From Gammaproteobacteria bacterium (lineage in GTDB: Bacteria; Pseudomonadota; Gammaproteobacteria; Enterobacterales; Alteromonadaceae): a stretch of 64,000 bases of DNA. A program made the translations under genes and the position numbers. This document shows, in pieces, positions 26,332 through 35,604 of this stretch; within the stretch, counting starts at the first letter, position 1, and each line of letters opens with the position of its first letter. Below the pieces are notes generated by a model. It was given only the letters and a program-made list of their open reading frames with translations, ran no database searches and had not been told where the DNA came from. The stretch is taken from positions 41,562 to 105,561 of the forward strand of contig JAFLDV010000012.1 of assembly GCA_017302255.1 (NCBI GenBank), written 5' to 3'.

Positions 26332-27158
26332 CAACTACTTTTACCAACCGACTTGTTGGCAGCGCCATTTTAGTGATTGCGGCGGTGGTGTTTTTACCTG
26401 ATCTACTTGATGGGCAAAAACAAGTGCGCAAAGACGATTTTAAAGCGGTCCCTGAGCGTCCGGAATTTGCAGAAGTTGCTGGGCAACAGGTATTTACCGA
26501 AGATCAGCATTTAGCTGATCGCGATAAGGCGATGACGCCACCAACGGAAACCAGTCAAGACTTGCCAGTCGACACTGATTTCAAAACTCAGGAATTTGTG
26601 GGCACTACTGCTGGCGGCCCGGTGAGCACAGATCCAGAGCCTTCAGCAGGTCAAGCAACACCGACAACCGATACTGCCACTACTAATGCGGAACCTGCAG
26701 TTGTCGACAAAGCTCAACCGGAAGTGGCGAAAACCACGGAAAAATCTGAGCTAAAGGCAGATAAAGCTGCAGCTGAACAAGCGGCGATCGCGAAGCGTGC
26801 GGCAGAAGCTGCAAAAAAGGCGGAAGAGCCAGTGGTTGATGAAATCCAACGTGAAGCTGCCGCCGATTTAAAAAAGGCTCAGGCGAATAAGCCATTAACA
26901 GGCGCAGCTTGGATTGTTCGTGTAGGTTCATTTAGCAAAGAACAAAATGCCAATAGTCTTGTGGCCAAGCTCAAAGCGGCTGGGTTTAGCACTACGACGC
27001 GAAAAATCGTTAATGCGAAAGGCGATACCATGGTCAGTGTGGTGGTAGGCCCTGATTTGAAAAAAGATAAACTGGAACGCAGTCTGCCGCAGTTGCAGCA
27101 AATTGCCAATGTTGCGGTTCTTCGGGTCAGCCAGTATCAGCCGGTTGAAAATAATTAG
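26328..27158 (+). CDS. dedD: DedD-like SPOR-domain cell division protein
   Basis: 276 residues. A short cytoplasmic tail, one N-terminal membrane segment (about residues 9-27), a long Pro/Thr/Glu- and then Ala/Lys/Glu-rich periplasmic linker, and a C-terminal SPOR domain (about 205-270; WIVRVGSFSKEQNA, KLKAAGFS, VVVGPDLKKDKLE) that binds denuded septal peptidoglycan. The ATG at 26328 overlaps the folC stop by 4 bases; this start gives the E. coli-like N-terminus TFTNRLVGSAILVIAA. Confidence 0.92.
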   Translation: MTTTFTNRLVGSAILVIAAVVFLPDLLDGQKQVRKDDFKAVPERPEFAEVAGQQVFTEDQHLADRDKAMTPPTETSQDLPVDTDFKTQEFVGTTAGGPVSTDPEPSAGQATPTTDTATTNAEPAVVDKAQPEVAKTTEKSELKADKAAAEQAAIAKRAAEAAKKAEEPVVDEIQREAAADLKKAQANKPLTGAAWIVRVGSFSKEQNANSLVAKLKAAGFSTTTRKIVNAKGDTMVSVVVGPDLKKDKLERSLPQLQQIANVAVLRVSQYQPVENN

Positions 27159-27217
27159 CTATTGCGGTGCGCATTTTGATAGAATGCGCGCCGTCATCAA
27201 GCATCCTTTGGTAGCAA

Positions 27218-27721
27218 ATGGTCTGGGTTGATTACGCCATATTGGCAATAATCGGATTATCGACATTGATCAGTCTAATCCGCGGCTTCGTTAAAGAAGC
27301 GATTTCATTGATCATCTGGATCTTGGCATTTTTTATTGCCAGTCATTACTATCCTTTTCTCGCACCATTTTTCTCTAATATAGAAAGTCCATTAATTCGC
27401 AACGCAGTGGCCATAGGTCTGCTATTTGTCAGCAGTCTATTGGTCGGCGGATTATTCAACTATGTCGTTGGTAAACTGGTTCAGTCGACCGGCTTAAGCG
27501 GGACTGACCGGTTGTTGGGCTTATTGTTCGGTGCTCTGCGCGGCGTATTAGTCGTTAGCGCCTTATTATTCTTCCTAGATGCCTTTACCCCATCTGCAAG
27601 CAGTGAGTGGTGGAAGGCGTCGGTATTGATCCCAGAATTTGATTTCATTATTGAGTGGTTTTTCAGTTACTTGAAAGACAACTCCAGTTTTATGCAACAG
27701 ACATCTGTTCTGACGAGGTAA
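27218..27721 (+). CDS. cvpA: CvpA family membrane protein
   Basis: 167 residues with four hydrophobic segments (about 4-20, 27-45, 63-85 and 100-120). The [20 protein letters not shown] start and [18 protein letters not shown] loop are typical of CvpA, an inner-membrane protein tied to colicin V export and envelope integrity, with unknown biochemistry. It stands 6 bases before purF, as in E. coli, where both belong to one PurR-controlled operon. I found no PurR box upstream here. Confidence 0.93.
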   Translation: MVWVDYAILAIIGLSTLISLIRGFVKEAISLIIWILAFFIASHYYPFLAPFFSNIESPLIRNAVAIGLLFVSSLLVGGLFNYVVGKLVQSTGLSGTDRLLGLLFGALRGVLVVSALLFFLDAFTPSASSEWWKASVLIPEFDFIIEWFFSYLKDNSSFMQQTSVLTR

Positions 27722-27727
27722 GGTCCC

Positions 27728-29242
27728 ATGTGTGGTATTGTTGGTATTGTAGGTAAGTATCCGGTCAATCAAGCCTTGTACGACGGCTTGACCGTTCTCC
27801 AACATCGCGGCCAGGATGCGGCAGGGATTGTTACTGTGGACCAAAATCGTTTGCGTTTACGTAAAGCAAACGGTTTAGTGAAAGACGTTTTTGAAGCGCG
27901 TCATATGACTCGCTTAGCTGGCAACATTGGTATTGGCCACGTACGCTACCCAACTGCTGGTTCTAGCAGCACAGCGGAAGCTCAACCGTTTTATGTGAAT
28001 AGCCCATTTGGTTTAGCGCTTGCTCACAACGGTAACTTGACCAATTCTGATGAAGTTAAAGAAGAACTGTTCAAAACCGCTCGTCGTCACGTCAATACCA
28101 GCTCAGACTCTGAAGTATTACTTAATGCATTCGCTCACGAATTACAGTTAGATAATTCACTGCATTTGGCGCCGGAAGCGATTTTCCGTGCTGTAGCTAA
28201 TTTGCATCGGAAAGTCCGCGGTGGTTATGCGGTAGTTTCTTTGATTATCGGTCACGGTTTGGTGGCATTTCGCGATGCAAATGGTATTCGTCCTTTAGTG
28301 ATGGGTAAACGTGAAACAGCGCTTGGCACTGAGTACATGGTCGCTTCTGAAAGTGTTGCCTTAGATGCTGATGGCTTTACTGTCCTGCGTGATGTAGCAC
28401 CTGGTGAAGCGGTATACATCACTGAAGATGGTGAGTTATACAGCCAACAATGTGCCGAGAACCCAACTTACACTCCATGTATTTTCGAATACGTATATTT
28501 TGCTCGTCCAGACTCAACTATTGATAACGTGTCGGTTTATGCCAGCCGCGTTGCCATGGGTAAAAAGTTGGGTGAAAAAATTAAACGTGAATGGGCGCAT
28601 CTTGATATTGATGTTGTGATCCCTATCCCTGAAACCAGTAACGATGCAGCTTTGCAAATTGCCCATGAGCTCGGTCTGCCATATCGTCAGGGTTATGTGA
28701 AAAACCGTTACATTGGCCGTACTTTTATTATGCCGGGTCAAGGCGAGCGTAAAAAATCGGTAAAACGGAAACTCAACGCGATTTGGCAAGAGTTTAAAGG
28801 TAAGAACGTTTTGCTGGTCGACGATTCAATTGTTCGTGGAACGACGTCAGGTCAAATTATTGATATGGCGCGTGAAGCCGGTGCTAACAAAGTTTATTTT
28901 GCTTCTGCGGCCCCAGAAATTCGATTCCCGAACGTTTACGGTATTGATATGCCATCAGCCAACGAGTTGATTGCACATGGTCATGATGTTGAGAGTATCT
29001 GTAAAATCATCGGCGCCGATGGTTTGATTTTCCAATCACTGGAAGACTTAATTGCGGCAGTGCGTTCTGAAAATCCAGAAATCAAAAAGTTTGAAACCTC
29101 AGTATTTGACGGTGTTTATGTCACCAATGACATCACCCAAGAGTACTTGAATAAACTTGATGCTGCGCGCAACGAAGCTGGTAAGTCAACTAAAGCCGCT
29201 TTAATGGCAGGTAATCTCGAGACTTATAACGAAGGCTCGTAA
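27728..29242 (+). CDS. purF: Amidophosphoribosyltransferase
   Basis: First committed enzyme of purine synthesis: PRPP plus glutamine to phosphoribosylamine. 504 residues, as in E. coli. The N-terminal Ntn glutaminase starts MCGIVGI so that Cys2 becomes the nucleophile after Met removal; the HRGQDAAGI and GHVRYPTAG motifs follow. The C-terminal phosphoribosyltransferase carries the PRPP loop [14 protein letters not shown]. There is no propeptide. Last gene of the block, followed by a long terminator. Confidence 0.98.
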   Translation: MCGIVGIVGKYPVNQALYDGLTVLQHRGQDAAGIVTVDQNRLRLRKANGLVKDVFEARHMTRLAGNIGIGHVRYPTAGSSSTAEAQPFYVNSPFGLALAHNGNLTNSDEVKEELFKTARRHVNTSSDSEVLLNAFAHELQLDNSLHLAPEAIFRAVANLHRKVRGGYAVVSLIIGHGLVAFRDANGIRPLVMGKRETALGTEYMVASESVALDADGFTVLRDVAPGEAVYITEDGELYSQQCAENPTYTPCIFEYVYFARPDSTIDNVSVYASRVAMGKKLGEKIKREWAHLDIDVVIPIPETSNDAALQIAHELGLPYRQGYVKNRYIGRTFIMPGQGERKKSVKRKLNAIWQEFKGKNVLLVDDSIVRGTTSGQIIDMAREAGANKVYFASAAPEIRFPNVYGIDMPSANELIAHGHDVESICKIIGADGLIFQSLEDLIAAVRSENPEIKKFETSVFDGVYVTNDITQEYLNKLDAARNEAGKSTKAALMAGNLETYNEGS

Positions 29243-29265
29243 CTTCGTTGCTCGAGTTCAATGTT

Positions 29266-29315
29266 AGTAGAGCCAATAAAAAAGGAGCCTAAGCTCCTTT
29301 TTTATTGGCTCTACT
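29266..29315 (+). terminator. Long bidirectional terminator after purF
   Basis: A 23-bp perfect inverted repeat (29266-29288 / 29293-29315) with a CTAA loop. Its core is AAAAAAGGAGC / GCTCCTTTTTT, so U-runs form on both strands; it separates purF from the minus-strand Yip1 gene. Confidence 0.9.
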
Positions 29316-29392
29316 TTTAACAATTGGCGTATTAAGTAAAAAAGGGTAGGTATTTAACACCCAAAATCAGTTTACCAAGTCATTTTTCAGCA

Positions 29393-29974
29393 TCAGCGCA
29401 GTACCCACATCCAAACAAACGCATTGGCGAAAAATACTAAAGCCAGTAAAACTAAGCCTACTGTGACCAAGGTCGTTGAGAACATGAATCCTCGTTCGTC
29501 AGGAATTTCCAATAAAATTGGCGTTCCCAGAAATAACAGATAAATGCTGTAAATTAAGCCAAGTAAACCCACTAGCAGTAAAAACCATCCCTCAGGGAAT
29601 AACCAAGCGAATCCGGTGCACAGTAACGGCGTTACGGCATAACAAGCGAGCTCCATCGCAAGGTCAAAGTTTGCCGGCTTACCATAATCTTTAGTCATTG
29701 CTCGCGCCAAGAACGCTAAAAGTATCACAGCAGTCACTATGGACAAGTACATGCAAATGGCGATGCCAAGTATCTGTAATGGTTGGATAAACCGCGTTTT
29801 TTCGGACCATTCGATACCAAAAAACCACATGCTTAAGGCCAAACAACAGGGCGTAATCGCTGAGAACAAACTCAGATGGCTGATGCTTTCGACAAGTGAA
29901 GAGTGGTTTTGTTGCAGGTTATGCCATTGCTGGCGAGGGTTAAAATAAAAACCCCAGAGATGACTAATGCTCAT
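29393..29974 (-). CDS. Yip1 family inner-membrane protein (YohC-like)
   Basis: 193 residues, about five hydrophobic segments (around 32-50, 65-88, 105-122, 127-148 and 168-190). The N-terminal SHLWGFYFNPRQQW and the C-terminal LFLGTPILLEIPDERGFMFST are recognisable against E. coli YohC and other bacterial Yip1 proteins, for which no function is established. No operon partner: opposite strand to purF, and miaE follows 166 bases upstream with its own spacing. Confidence 0.8.
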   Translation of the reverse strand: MSISHLWGFYFNPRQQWHNLQQNHSSLVESISHLSLFSAITPCCLALSMWFFGIEWSEKTRFIQPLQILGIAICMYLSIVTAVILLAFLARAMTKDYGKPANFDLAMELACYAVTPLLCTGFAWLFPEGWFLLLVGLLGLIYSIYLLFLGTPILLEIPDERGFMFSTTLVTVGLVLLALVFFANAFVWMWVLR

Positions 29975-30139
29975 GTTGGTCCTATTCGCTCTTTTTATAA
30001 TTGTAGTGAAGAGCCGAACAGCGTGCTCATGGTAAAAGGTATGGCTAAAAATTAAGCAATAGTCAAGTTGTTAACTTAATTAGATAGAATTTTGCGGACA
30101 AGTCAATGTAACTTGCCGCAATTCTTCGAAATCTTGAAG

Positions 30140-30907
30140 CTAATTTGAGATGCTTGGACTGCCCGAATGAAACTTAAAATCGTCATCTGGACTCGTGATG
30201 AGTTCAGCTTCCAGTTGGCCAAAATAAGCCACTCTCGGGGTTATATCGGTTTTACTGATGGTCTGTGCCAATTCCAAATAATCACTGAAATGCCGAGCTT
30301 CGGATCTGAGTAATGAGACATAAAACGCCGATAATTCAGCATCGACAAAGGGCGCGATACTGGCAAACCGCTCACAGGAGCGGGCTTCGATGTATGCACC
30401 ACAAATCAGCTTATCGATGAGGATCTGCGGTTCATGGGTTTTACAATGCTGGATCAAGGTTTTGGCATACCGACTCGCCGAGATATTCTCGTAAGGAATA
30501 CCGCGGGCTTGCATGATTTCCAGCACTTGGCAAAAATGATGCAGCTCTTCTCTAATTAGCAGCACCATTTTGTCGATGATGATGTTGGAATGTGAGAAGT
30601 CCGAGCGGCCAATGATACTTTTATTCAGTTTTTCTGCTTGCTTTAAACTGGTTAAATCGCCGTTGAAACGATAGGCAAAATCTTCGAATGGCTTCAGCCA
30701 GTGTAGCAGTGCGACAGAGCTTTCTTGATCACATGCGTAGCGTCGAAGCAAATACATCGCTGTTTGCGCTGCTTTTAATTCACAGACCAAATGATCCTGC
30801 AGCAAAATAGCCAATCGCTTTGGTTTTTTCGCTTCATCAAGCCAACTAGCAGGGGTCTGGCACTGCAGAAACTCATGGATTGGTTCTAAGATCCCGACGA
30901 TTTTCAT
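30140..30907 (-). CDS. miaE: tRNA-(ms2io6A) hydroxylase
   Basis: Oxygen-dependent diiron enzyme that hydroxylates the isopentenyl chain of ms2i6A37 in tRNAs reading U-starting codons. 255 residues. The ferritin-like four-helix bundle supplies Glu/His ligands, visible as LVCELKAAQ, REELHHFCQV, YIEARSCERF and SEARHFSDY (ExxH motifs in helices 2 and 4). Cytoplasmic, monocistronic. E. coli lacks miaE while Salmonella and many aquatic gammaproteobacteria have it. Confidence 0.93.
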   Translation of the reverse strand: MKIVGILEPIHEFLQCQTPASWLDEAKKPKRLAILLQDHLVCELKAAQTAMYLLRRYACDQESSVALLHWLKPFEDFAYRFNGDLTSLKQAEKLNKSIIGRSDFSHSNIIIDKMVLLIREELHHFCQVLEIMQARGIPYENISASRYAKTLIQHCKTHEPQILIDKLICGAYIEARSCERFASIAPFVDAELSAFYVSLLRSEARHFSDYLELAQTISKTDITPRVAYFGQLEAELITSPDDDFKFHSGSPSISN

Positions 30908-31034
30908 AACAATTCGATGTCAACCACAGCTTGATAGAGGACCGGCATTATACGGAATAACGCGGAGAAACTCAGCAGTTCCTTGGTTTGTTTTGCCGAT
31001 TAAATCAGCTTGTCGCAAAGTGTGACAGCTAACG

Positions 31035-31796
31035 CTATTCAGCCTGTTCGTTGGCCAGCGAACTAAACTGTAACTGCCATTGTTTGGCGCTTACGGTAAG
31101 CACCGAGCACTGTTCATACCAATCGCCAAGCACGTATCGGTGACCAACATCGCCATTTGGCAGGGGATGTTGATGTACTGCCGGCCTGTGAGTATGGCCA
31201 TGGATCAGATGATTTACCTGGAAGCGTTGCAGCACTACTGGCACTTCTTCGGGCGTAACATCCATAATAGTCGCAGTTTTTGCCATTTTGGTTGCGTGAC
31301 TTTTACGACGAGCTTTTCTCGCCAAGTGTTGCCGATACCAAAGTGGGCTATGCAAAATAAGCCATTGCCACCATGGTTGGTCCCACCAACGTCGAAATTT
31401 CTGATACTGCACATCTAGCGTACATAAGCTATCGCCATGCATCACTAAGGTCGGTGTGCCGTAAAGATTAACCACAGTATTTGCAGCTAATAAAGTCATA
31501 CCCGCACGCTTGGCGTACTGCTGTTTTAGCAGAAAGTCTCGGTTGCCATGACAAAAATAAATCGGCACACCGCGTTGTGCCAACTGGCTAAGCGCAGTGG
31601 CGACTTCGTCCAGAAGTGGCTCTGGATTGTCATCGCCAATCCAGACTTCGAACAGATCACCCAGAATATAAAGAGCGTCTGCATTGGTAGTTTGTTCGCG
31701 TAGAAACCGCAAAAAGGCCGCAGTAATATCGGGCCTTTGGGCGCTTAGGTGCAAGTCAGCAATAAAAAGCGTGTACTGATGGTCGAGATGATTCAT
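31035..31796 (-). CDS. lpxH: UDP-2,3-diacylglucosamine diphosphatase
   Basis: Cleaves UDP-diacylglucosamine to lipid X in lipid A synthesis; peripheral at the inner membrane. 253 residues. Calcineurin-like metal motifs are all present: FIADLHLS, ILGDLFEVWIGDD, CHGNRDFLL, MHGDSLC and IHGHTHRPA. ATG at 31796 is preferred to a TTG at 31814, which would extend the N-terminus by six residues; neither has a clear Shine-Dalgarno, so coupling to ppiB (26 bases upstream) is likely. ppiB-lpxH divergent from cysS is the E. coli order. Confidence 0.95.
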   Translation of the reverse strand: MNHLDHQYTLFIADLHLSAQRPDITAAFLRFLREQTTNADALYILGDLFEVWIGDDNPEPLLDEVATALSQLAQRGVPIYFCHGNRDFLLKQQYAKRAGMTLLAANTVVNLYGTPTLVMHGDSLCTLDVQYQKFRRWWDQPWWQWLILHSPLWYRQHLARKARRKSHATKMAKTATIMDVTPEEVPVVLQRFQVNHLIHGHTHRPAVHQHPLPNGDVGHRYVLGDWYEQCSVLTVSAKQWQLQFSSLANEQAE

Positions 31797-31822
31797 TGAT
31801 GACGTTGCACCCAATTTCGCAA

Positions 31823-32317
31823 TTAGCCGTGTAATTCAGCTTTTTCAATAACAACAGGTTCTACTGGTACGTCGGCATGGCCAAAACGACGAGTCGTGGC
31901 GACAGCTCGGATTTTGTCTAAAACATCCATGCCTTCAACCACTTCACCAAATACACAATAACCCCAACCTGAGCTGTTTTCCGCGCTGAAGTTCAGGAAT
32001 GAGTTATCCGCGACGTTAATGAAAAATTGGCATGTTGCTGAATGCGGATCGTTGGTACGAGCCATTGCAATAGTGCCTTTTTTATTTGGTACGCGGTTGT
32101 TTGCTTCGTTTTTGATAGTTGCTTTGGTTTCTTTCTGTTCCATATCTGCAGTGAAACCACCGCCTTGCACCATAAAACCATCAATCACGCGATGGAAAAT
32201 TGTACCGTCGTAGAAACCATCAGTGACATAGGCTTTGAAGTTTTCTACGGTGGCAGGCGCTTTGTCCGCGAATAATTGCAATTTAATAACGCCGAAATTG
32301 GTGTGTAAGCTGACCAT
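31823..32317 (-). CDS. ppiB: Cytoplasmic peptidyl-prolyl cis-trans isomerase B
   Basis: Cyclophilin that speeds proline isomerisation. 164 residues without signal peptide, which marks PpiB rather than the periplasmic PpiA. Motifs: [13 protein letters not shown] with the catalytic Arg, [18 protein letters not shown], and WGYCVFGEV. Shine-Dalgarno GAGGAACT lies upstream of the ATG. Forms an operon with lpxH. Confidence 0.97.
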   Translation of the reverse strand: MVSLHTNFGVIKLQLFADKAPATVENFKAYVTDGFYDGTIFHRVIDGFMVQGGGFTADMEQKETKATIKNEANNRVPNKKGTIAMARTNDPHSATCQFFINVADNSFLNFSAENSSGWGYCVFGEVVEGMDVLDKIRAVATTRRFGHADVPVEPVVIEKAELHG

Positions 32318-32504
32318 AAAAGTTCCTCAATTAAAATTTGGCGATAGTGTACCCGATGAATGGAATAACACAAAGCAAGGATAGCTCAGGGCATTAGCCA
32401 GTGTTACACTATCTCTTTTGTAGTTAGCGCTTTTATCGGCGCCTTGGTCAATGTTGCGATGCCAATGTGTGCTCGCAGACAAGTTGGGATAAATAGAGGA
32501 ACTT

Positions 32505-33884
32505 ATGTTACAGATTTACAATACGCTAAGCCGCCAGAAAGAAGTGTTTCAACCGTTACAACCCGGCAAAGTAGGCATGTATGTCTGTGGTATCACTATC
32601 TATGACCACTGTCACGTTGGCCACGCGCGGACTTATGTCGCTTTTGATGTGATGAATCGTTATCTGCGGTTCTCCGGTTATGACGTGACTTATGTGCGCA
32701 ACATCACTGACGTTGATGACAAGATTATTCGCCGTGCCAACGAAAATGGCGAAAGTTGTGATGCATTGACCGCTCGTTACACCGAAGCTATGCATGCTGA
32801 TTTTGCCGCATTGAATTTATTGCCAGCAGACATTGAGCCGCGTGTAACGACTCATATGCATGAAATTATTGAATTAATTGAAAGTTTAATCGCGAAGAAA
32901 CATGCCTATATTGCGGCAGATGGCGACGTGTTGTTTGATGTCAGTACCTTTGAAAAATATGGTCAATTGAGTCAGCAAAATCTCGATATGCTGCAAGCTG
33001 GTGCTCGGGTTGAAATCGACCAAGCCAAAGACGATCCGCTGGACTTCGTATTATGGAAAATGGCGAAACCTGGCGAACCGAGTTGGGTGTCGCCTTGGGG
33101 CGCTGGTCGTCCAGGTTGGCATATCGAATGTTCAGCAATGAGCGCTAAGCATTTAGGCAAACACTTTGATATTCACGGTGGTGGCTCAGACTTGCAGTTC
33201 CCGCATCATGAAAACGAAATTGCCCAAAGCTGCTGCGCGCACGACACGCCGTACGTCAACACTTGGATCCATACTGGTATGGTGCAAGTGGATAAAGAGA
33301 AAATGTCCAAATCTCTGGGCAATTTCTTTACTGTGAAAGACGTATTGGCAGAATACAATCGTGAATCGGTGCGCTATTTCTTAATTTCTAGCCATTACCG
33401 TAGTCAGCTGAACTATTCAGCAGAGAATCTGTTACAAGCGCATTCTGCACTCGGTCGTTTATATACGGCGCTGCGTGGTGTGGTGCCTGCAGCCGAAGTT
33501 GATCTGAACAACCACTATGCTGAACAATTTAAAGCGGCGATGGACGATGATTTTAATACCGCATTAGCATTGCCGGTATTGTTTGAATTGGCGCGCGATA
33601 TTAACAAAGAGAAGACTGTTGATGGGCAAAAAGCCTCAGCGCTGGCTGCATTGTTAATTAAGTTAGGCGAAGTGTTAGGCGTGCTGCAAGGTGACGCTGA
33701 GTCATTCTTGCAAGCTGGCGGCAGTGACGATGACGTTGCCGAAATCGAAGCGTTAATAGCTCAGCGTAACGAAGCTCGCGCTGCAAAAGACTGGCCAGCG
33801 GCCGATGCCGCTCGTGCAGCGTTAACCGCCAAAGGTATTGTGGTTGAAGATAAAAACGGCGTGACGACTTGGCGTCGCGGCTAA
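32505..33884 (+). CDS. cysS: Cysteinyl-tRNA synthetase
   Basis: Class I aminoacyl-tRNA synthetase, monomeric, zinc-dependent. 459 residues. HIGH-like motif HVGHARTYV after the CGITIYDHC zinc site; further zinc ligands in ECSAMS and the HHENEIAQS segment; KMSKSLGNF as the second ATP motif. Divergent from ppiB with 187 bases between. Followed by a strong terminator. Confidence 0.98.
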   Translation: MLQIYNTLSRQKEVFQPLQPGKVGMYVCGITIYDHCHVGHARTYVAFDVMNRYLRFSGYDVTYVRNITDVDDKIIRRANENGESCDALTARYTEAMHADFAALNLLPADIEPRVTTHMHEIIELIESLIAKKHAYIAADGDVLFDVSTFEKYGQLSQQNLDMLQAGARVEIDQAKDDPLDFVLWKMAKPGEPSWVSPWGAGRPGWHIECSAMSAKHLGKHFDIHGGGSDLQFPHHENEIAQSCCAHDTPYVNTWIHTGMVQVDKEKMSKSLGNFFTVKDVLAEYNRESVRYFLISSHYRSQLNYSAENLLQAHSALGRLYTALRGVVPAAEVDLNNHYAEQFKAAMDDDFNTALALPVLFELARDINKEKTVDGQKASALAALLIKLGEVLGVLQGDAESFLQAGGSDDDVAEIEALIAQRNEARAAKDWPAADAARAALTAKGIVVEDKNGVTTWRRG

Positions 33885-33912
33885 GCGGAAATCGTGAATA
33901 AGCGAACGTGAT

Positions 33913-33944
33913 AAAAAACGCCAACCGAGAGGTTGGCGTTTTTG
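33913..33944 (+). terminator. Intrinsic terminator between cysS and folD
   Basis: 13-bp stem AAAAACGCCAACC / GGTTGGCGTTTTT with a GAGA tetraloop; symmetric A and T runs allow use from both sides. Confidence 0.92.
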
Positions 33945-33972
33945 TTGGTAATTGCAGCGTTTTTAGTAAAGC

Positions 33973-34830
33973 TTAAGCGCAATGAAATTGTTCACAGGCT
34001 TCCAAGGTGTTTTCAATCAAACAGGCCACAGTCATCGGGCCAACGCCACCTGGCACAGGGGTGATAAATCGTGCGTTTTCAACTGCTTTGCCAAATTCAA
34101 CGTCACCGACCAATTTTCCGCTGTCTAAACGGTTGATACCAACATCAACAACTAAGGCGCCTGGCTTCACCCAGTCACCTGGGATAAATTCTGGTTTGCC
34201 AACTGCAACCACTAATAAATCAGCGCGTCGCACTTGTTGCTCGAGATTCTTGGTGAATTTGTGGCATACCGTGGTAGTACAGCCCGCAAGTAACAGTTCT
34301 AAAGCCATTGGCCGGCCGACAATGTTTGAAGCACCGACCACCACCGCGTCCATGCCACGTATTTGCACGCCAGTGCTTTGTAGGAGCTTGATAATGCCTT
34401 TAGGTGTGCAAGGGCGTAGGGCTGGCATACGCTGCGCTAAACGGCCGATATTGTAAGGATGGAAGCCATCAACGTCTTTCAGCGGGTTAATCCGCTCGAG
34501 AATTGCTGAAGCATCTAAACCAGCAGGCAATGGTAACTGCACTAAGATGCCGTCTATCGAATTGTCGGCGTTTAGTTGGTCGATTAAGTCAAATAATTGC
34601 TGTTGTGTAGTGTCTGCTGGTAAGTCGTAAGAAAACGAGGCAAAGCCAACTTCTTCACAAGCTTTACGTTTACTGCCGACATAAACCTGCGAGGCAGGAT
34701 CTGCGCCTACCAATACCACGGCAAGACCTGGTGCGCGTTTGCCTGCAGCTAGACGTTGCTGCACGCGTAATGCGACTTGGTTACGGGTTGCTTGCGCTAC
34801 TGCTTTACCATCAATAATTTGAGCTGCCAT
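33973..34830 (-). CDS. folD: Methylenetetrahydrofolate dehydrogenase / cyclohydrolase
   Basis: Interconverts methylene-, methenyl- and 10-formyl-tetrahydrofolate, supplying formyl groups for purine synthesis (PurN here uses 10-formyl-THF). 285 residues. [13 protein letters not shown] with the catalytic Lys, [17 protein letters not shown] and the NADP motif [18 protein letters not shown] are all seen. The open frame runs up to 34968, but the ATG at 34830 ([11 protein letters not shown] start) matches family length. Confidence 0.97.
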   Translation of the reverse strand: MAAQIIDGKAVAQATRNQVALRVQQRLAAGKRAPGLAVVLVGADPASQVYVGSKRKACEEVGFASFSYDLPADTTQQQLFDLIDQLNADNSIDGILVQLPLPAGLDASAILERINPLKDVDGFHPYNIGRLAQRMPALRPCTPKGIIKLLQSTGVQIRGMDAVVVGASNIVGRPMALELLLAGCTTTVCHKFTKNLEQQVRRADLLVVAVGKPEFIPGDWVKPGALVVDVGINRLDSGKLVGDVEFGKAVENARFITPVPGGVGPMTVACLIENTLEACEQFHCA

Positions 34831-35014
34831 TTGAAGATGCCTTTGACGAGAATTTGAGACTATGAATATTTTCGCACAGCGGGGCTTATGCGCCAAGCCA
34901 ATTGTTTTTTTGCCAATGTTGATGCGGAAGTTCGTGGTTTTGCTGGCTTTTTCAGCATATATTGGCAAAAAGGTTTAAATAATAGTCAAACGAATTGAAA
35001 GGGCAAAAAAACGT

Positions 35015-35043
35015 TTGACGCCTGCCAAGTCGGGTTGTAATAT
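35015..35043 (+). promoter_or_regulatory. Promoter of tRNA-Pro
   Basis: TTGACG (35015-35020), 17-base spacer, TAATAT (35038-35043), then a GC-rich discriminator (GCGCCCCG), the pattern of a strong, stringently controlled stable-RNA promoter. Confidence 0.85.
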
Positions 35044-35072
35044 TGCGCCCCGTTGCAGTAGTGTAACTCAGT

Positions 35073-35149
35073 CGGTGATTAGCGCAGCTTGGTAGCGCAC
35101 TTGGTTTGGGTCCAAGGGGTCGCAAGTTCGAATCTTGCATCACCGACCA
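35073..35149 (+). tRNA. tRNA-Pro (UGG)
   Basis: 77 bases with encoded CCA. Acceptor stem CGGTGAT / ATCACCG, D-arm GCGC..GCGC, anticodon stem CTTGG / CCAAG around TTTGGGT (anticodon TGG), T-arm GCAAG-TTCGAAT-CTTGC. The C1-G72 pair is usual for proline tRNAs. Confidence 0.97.
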
Positions 35150-35164
35150 TCTTTACAACACAAT

Positions 35165-35190
35165 AAATCTGGCTAAGGCCGGATTTTTTT
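35165..35190 (+). terminator. Intrinsic terminator of tRNA-Pro
   Basis: Stem AAATCTGGC / GCCGGATTT (one G-U pair) with a TAAG loop and a run of seven T. Confidence 0.85.
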
Positions 35191-35203
35191 GTTTTAAGTC
35201 CTG

Positions 35204-35267
35204 CAATTTCTCAATTTCTCAATTTCTCAATTTCTCAATTTCTCAATTTCTCAATTTCTCAATTTCT
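35204..35267 (+). repeat. Tandem repeat, 8 copies of CAATTTCT
   Basis: Eight perfect head-to-tail copies of an 8-bp unit, beginning 14 bases after the tRNA-Pro terminator. Perfect identity between copies suggests recent slippage expansion; copy number is likely to vary. It is not in a supported coding frame, although an 8-bp unit would shift any frame. Part of a 455-base gap (35150-35604) whose last half (35347-35560) I cannot assign. Confidence 0.95.
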
Positions 35268-35277
35268 CTCTATTTAT

Positions 35278-35346
35278 TTCAAACTCCTTTTAGTTACATC
35301 TTCAAACTCCTTTTAGTTGCATCTTCAAACCCCGTTAACTTACATC
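35278..35346 (+). repeat. Tandem repeat, 3 copies of a 23-bp unit
   Basis: Copies at 35278-35300, 35301-35323 and 35324-35346. Copies 1 and 2 differ at one base (TTAGTTACATC against TTAGTTGCATC); copy 3 has diverged in the middle. Each begins TTCAAAC and ends CATC. No inverted repeats or spacers, so not a CRISPR. Confidence 0.9.
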
Positions 35347-35562
35347 TCAAAACAAAATGGTTTTATCCGAACCATGCTGCGGTCTATCAAAGTTACGGTC
35401 ACGGCTATCGTGCGCTTAAATCGAAGCTGGGGCTCTTAAGTGTTGCAACGTCGAAAGACGCATAGGGTAGGGAAGAACACCTCGTAGCCTGCGGCACAGA
35501 CGGTATCTTCGGTATGCAATCACAAGAATGACATCGGAAAAGCTATTGGCAAATTGCGGATA

Positions 35563-35592
35563 TAAAAAAGCCGGCAAGATGCCGGCTTTTTA
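35563..35592 (-). terminator. Intrinsic terminator of fadE
   Basis: 12-bp stem AAAAAGCCGGCA / TGCCGGCTTTTT with a 3-base loop; the A-run gives the U-tract in the minus direction. 13 bases past the fadE stop. Confidence 0.9.
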
Positions 35593-35604
35593 ACGCAATT
35601 GCGG

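Noticed and set aside
27846..27876. CGTTTGC ... GCAAACG inverted repeat like a PurR box near the start of purF
   Set aside because: It lies inside the purF coding region, its arms are 11 bases apart instead of abutting, and it is explained by the Arg-Leu-Arg-Leu-Arg-Lys-Ala codons.
34831..34968. N-terminal extension of folD to 34968
   Set aside because: The extra 46 residues have no counterpart in the family and the ATG at 34830 gives the standard start; similar long starts were trimmed for prkA, mnmC, cmoA, cmoB, accD and the KdpE-like gene.
35204..35346. Possible CRISPR array
   Set aside because: The repeats are head-to-tail without unique spacers, units are 8 and 23 bp, and there are no cas genes.
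35106..35465. 119-codon plus-strand open frame across tRNA-Pro and the tandem repeats
   Set aside because: It starts inside the tRNA, translates the repeats into a monotonous SISQFLNF pattern and has no ribosome-binding site or recognisable domain.
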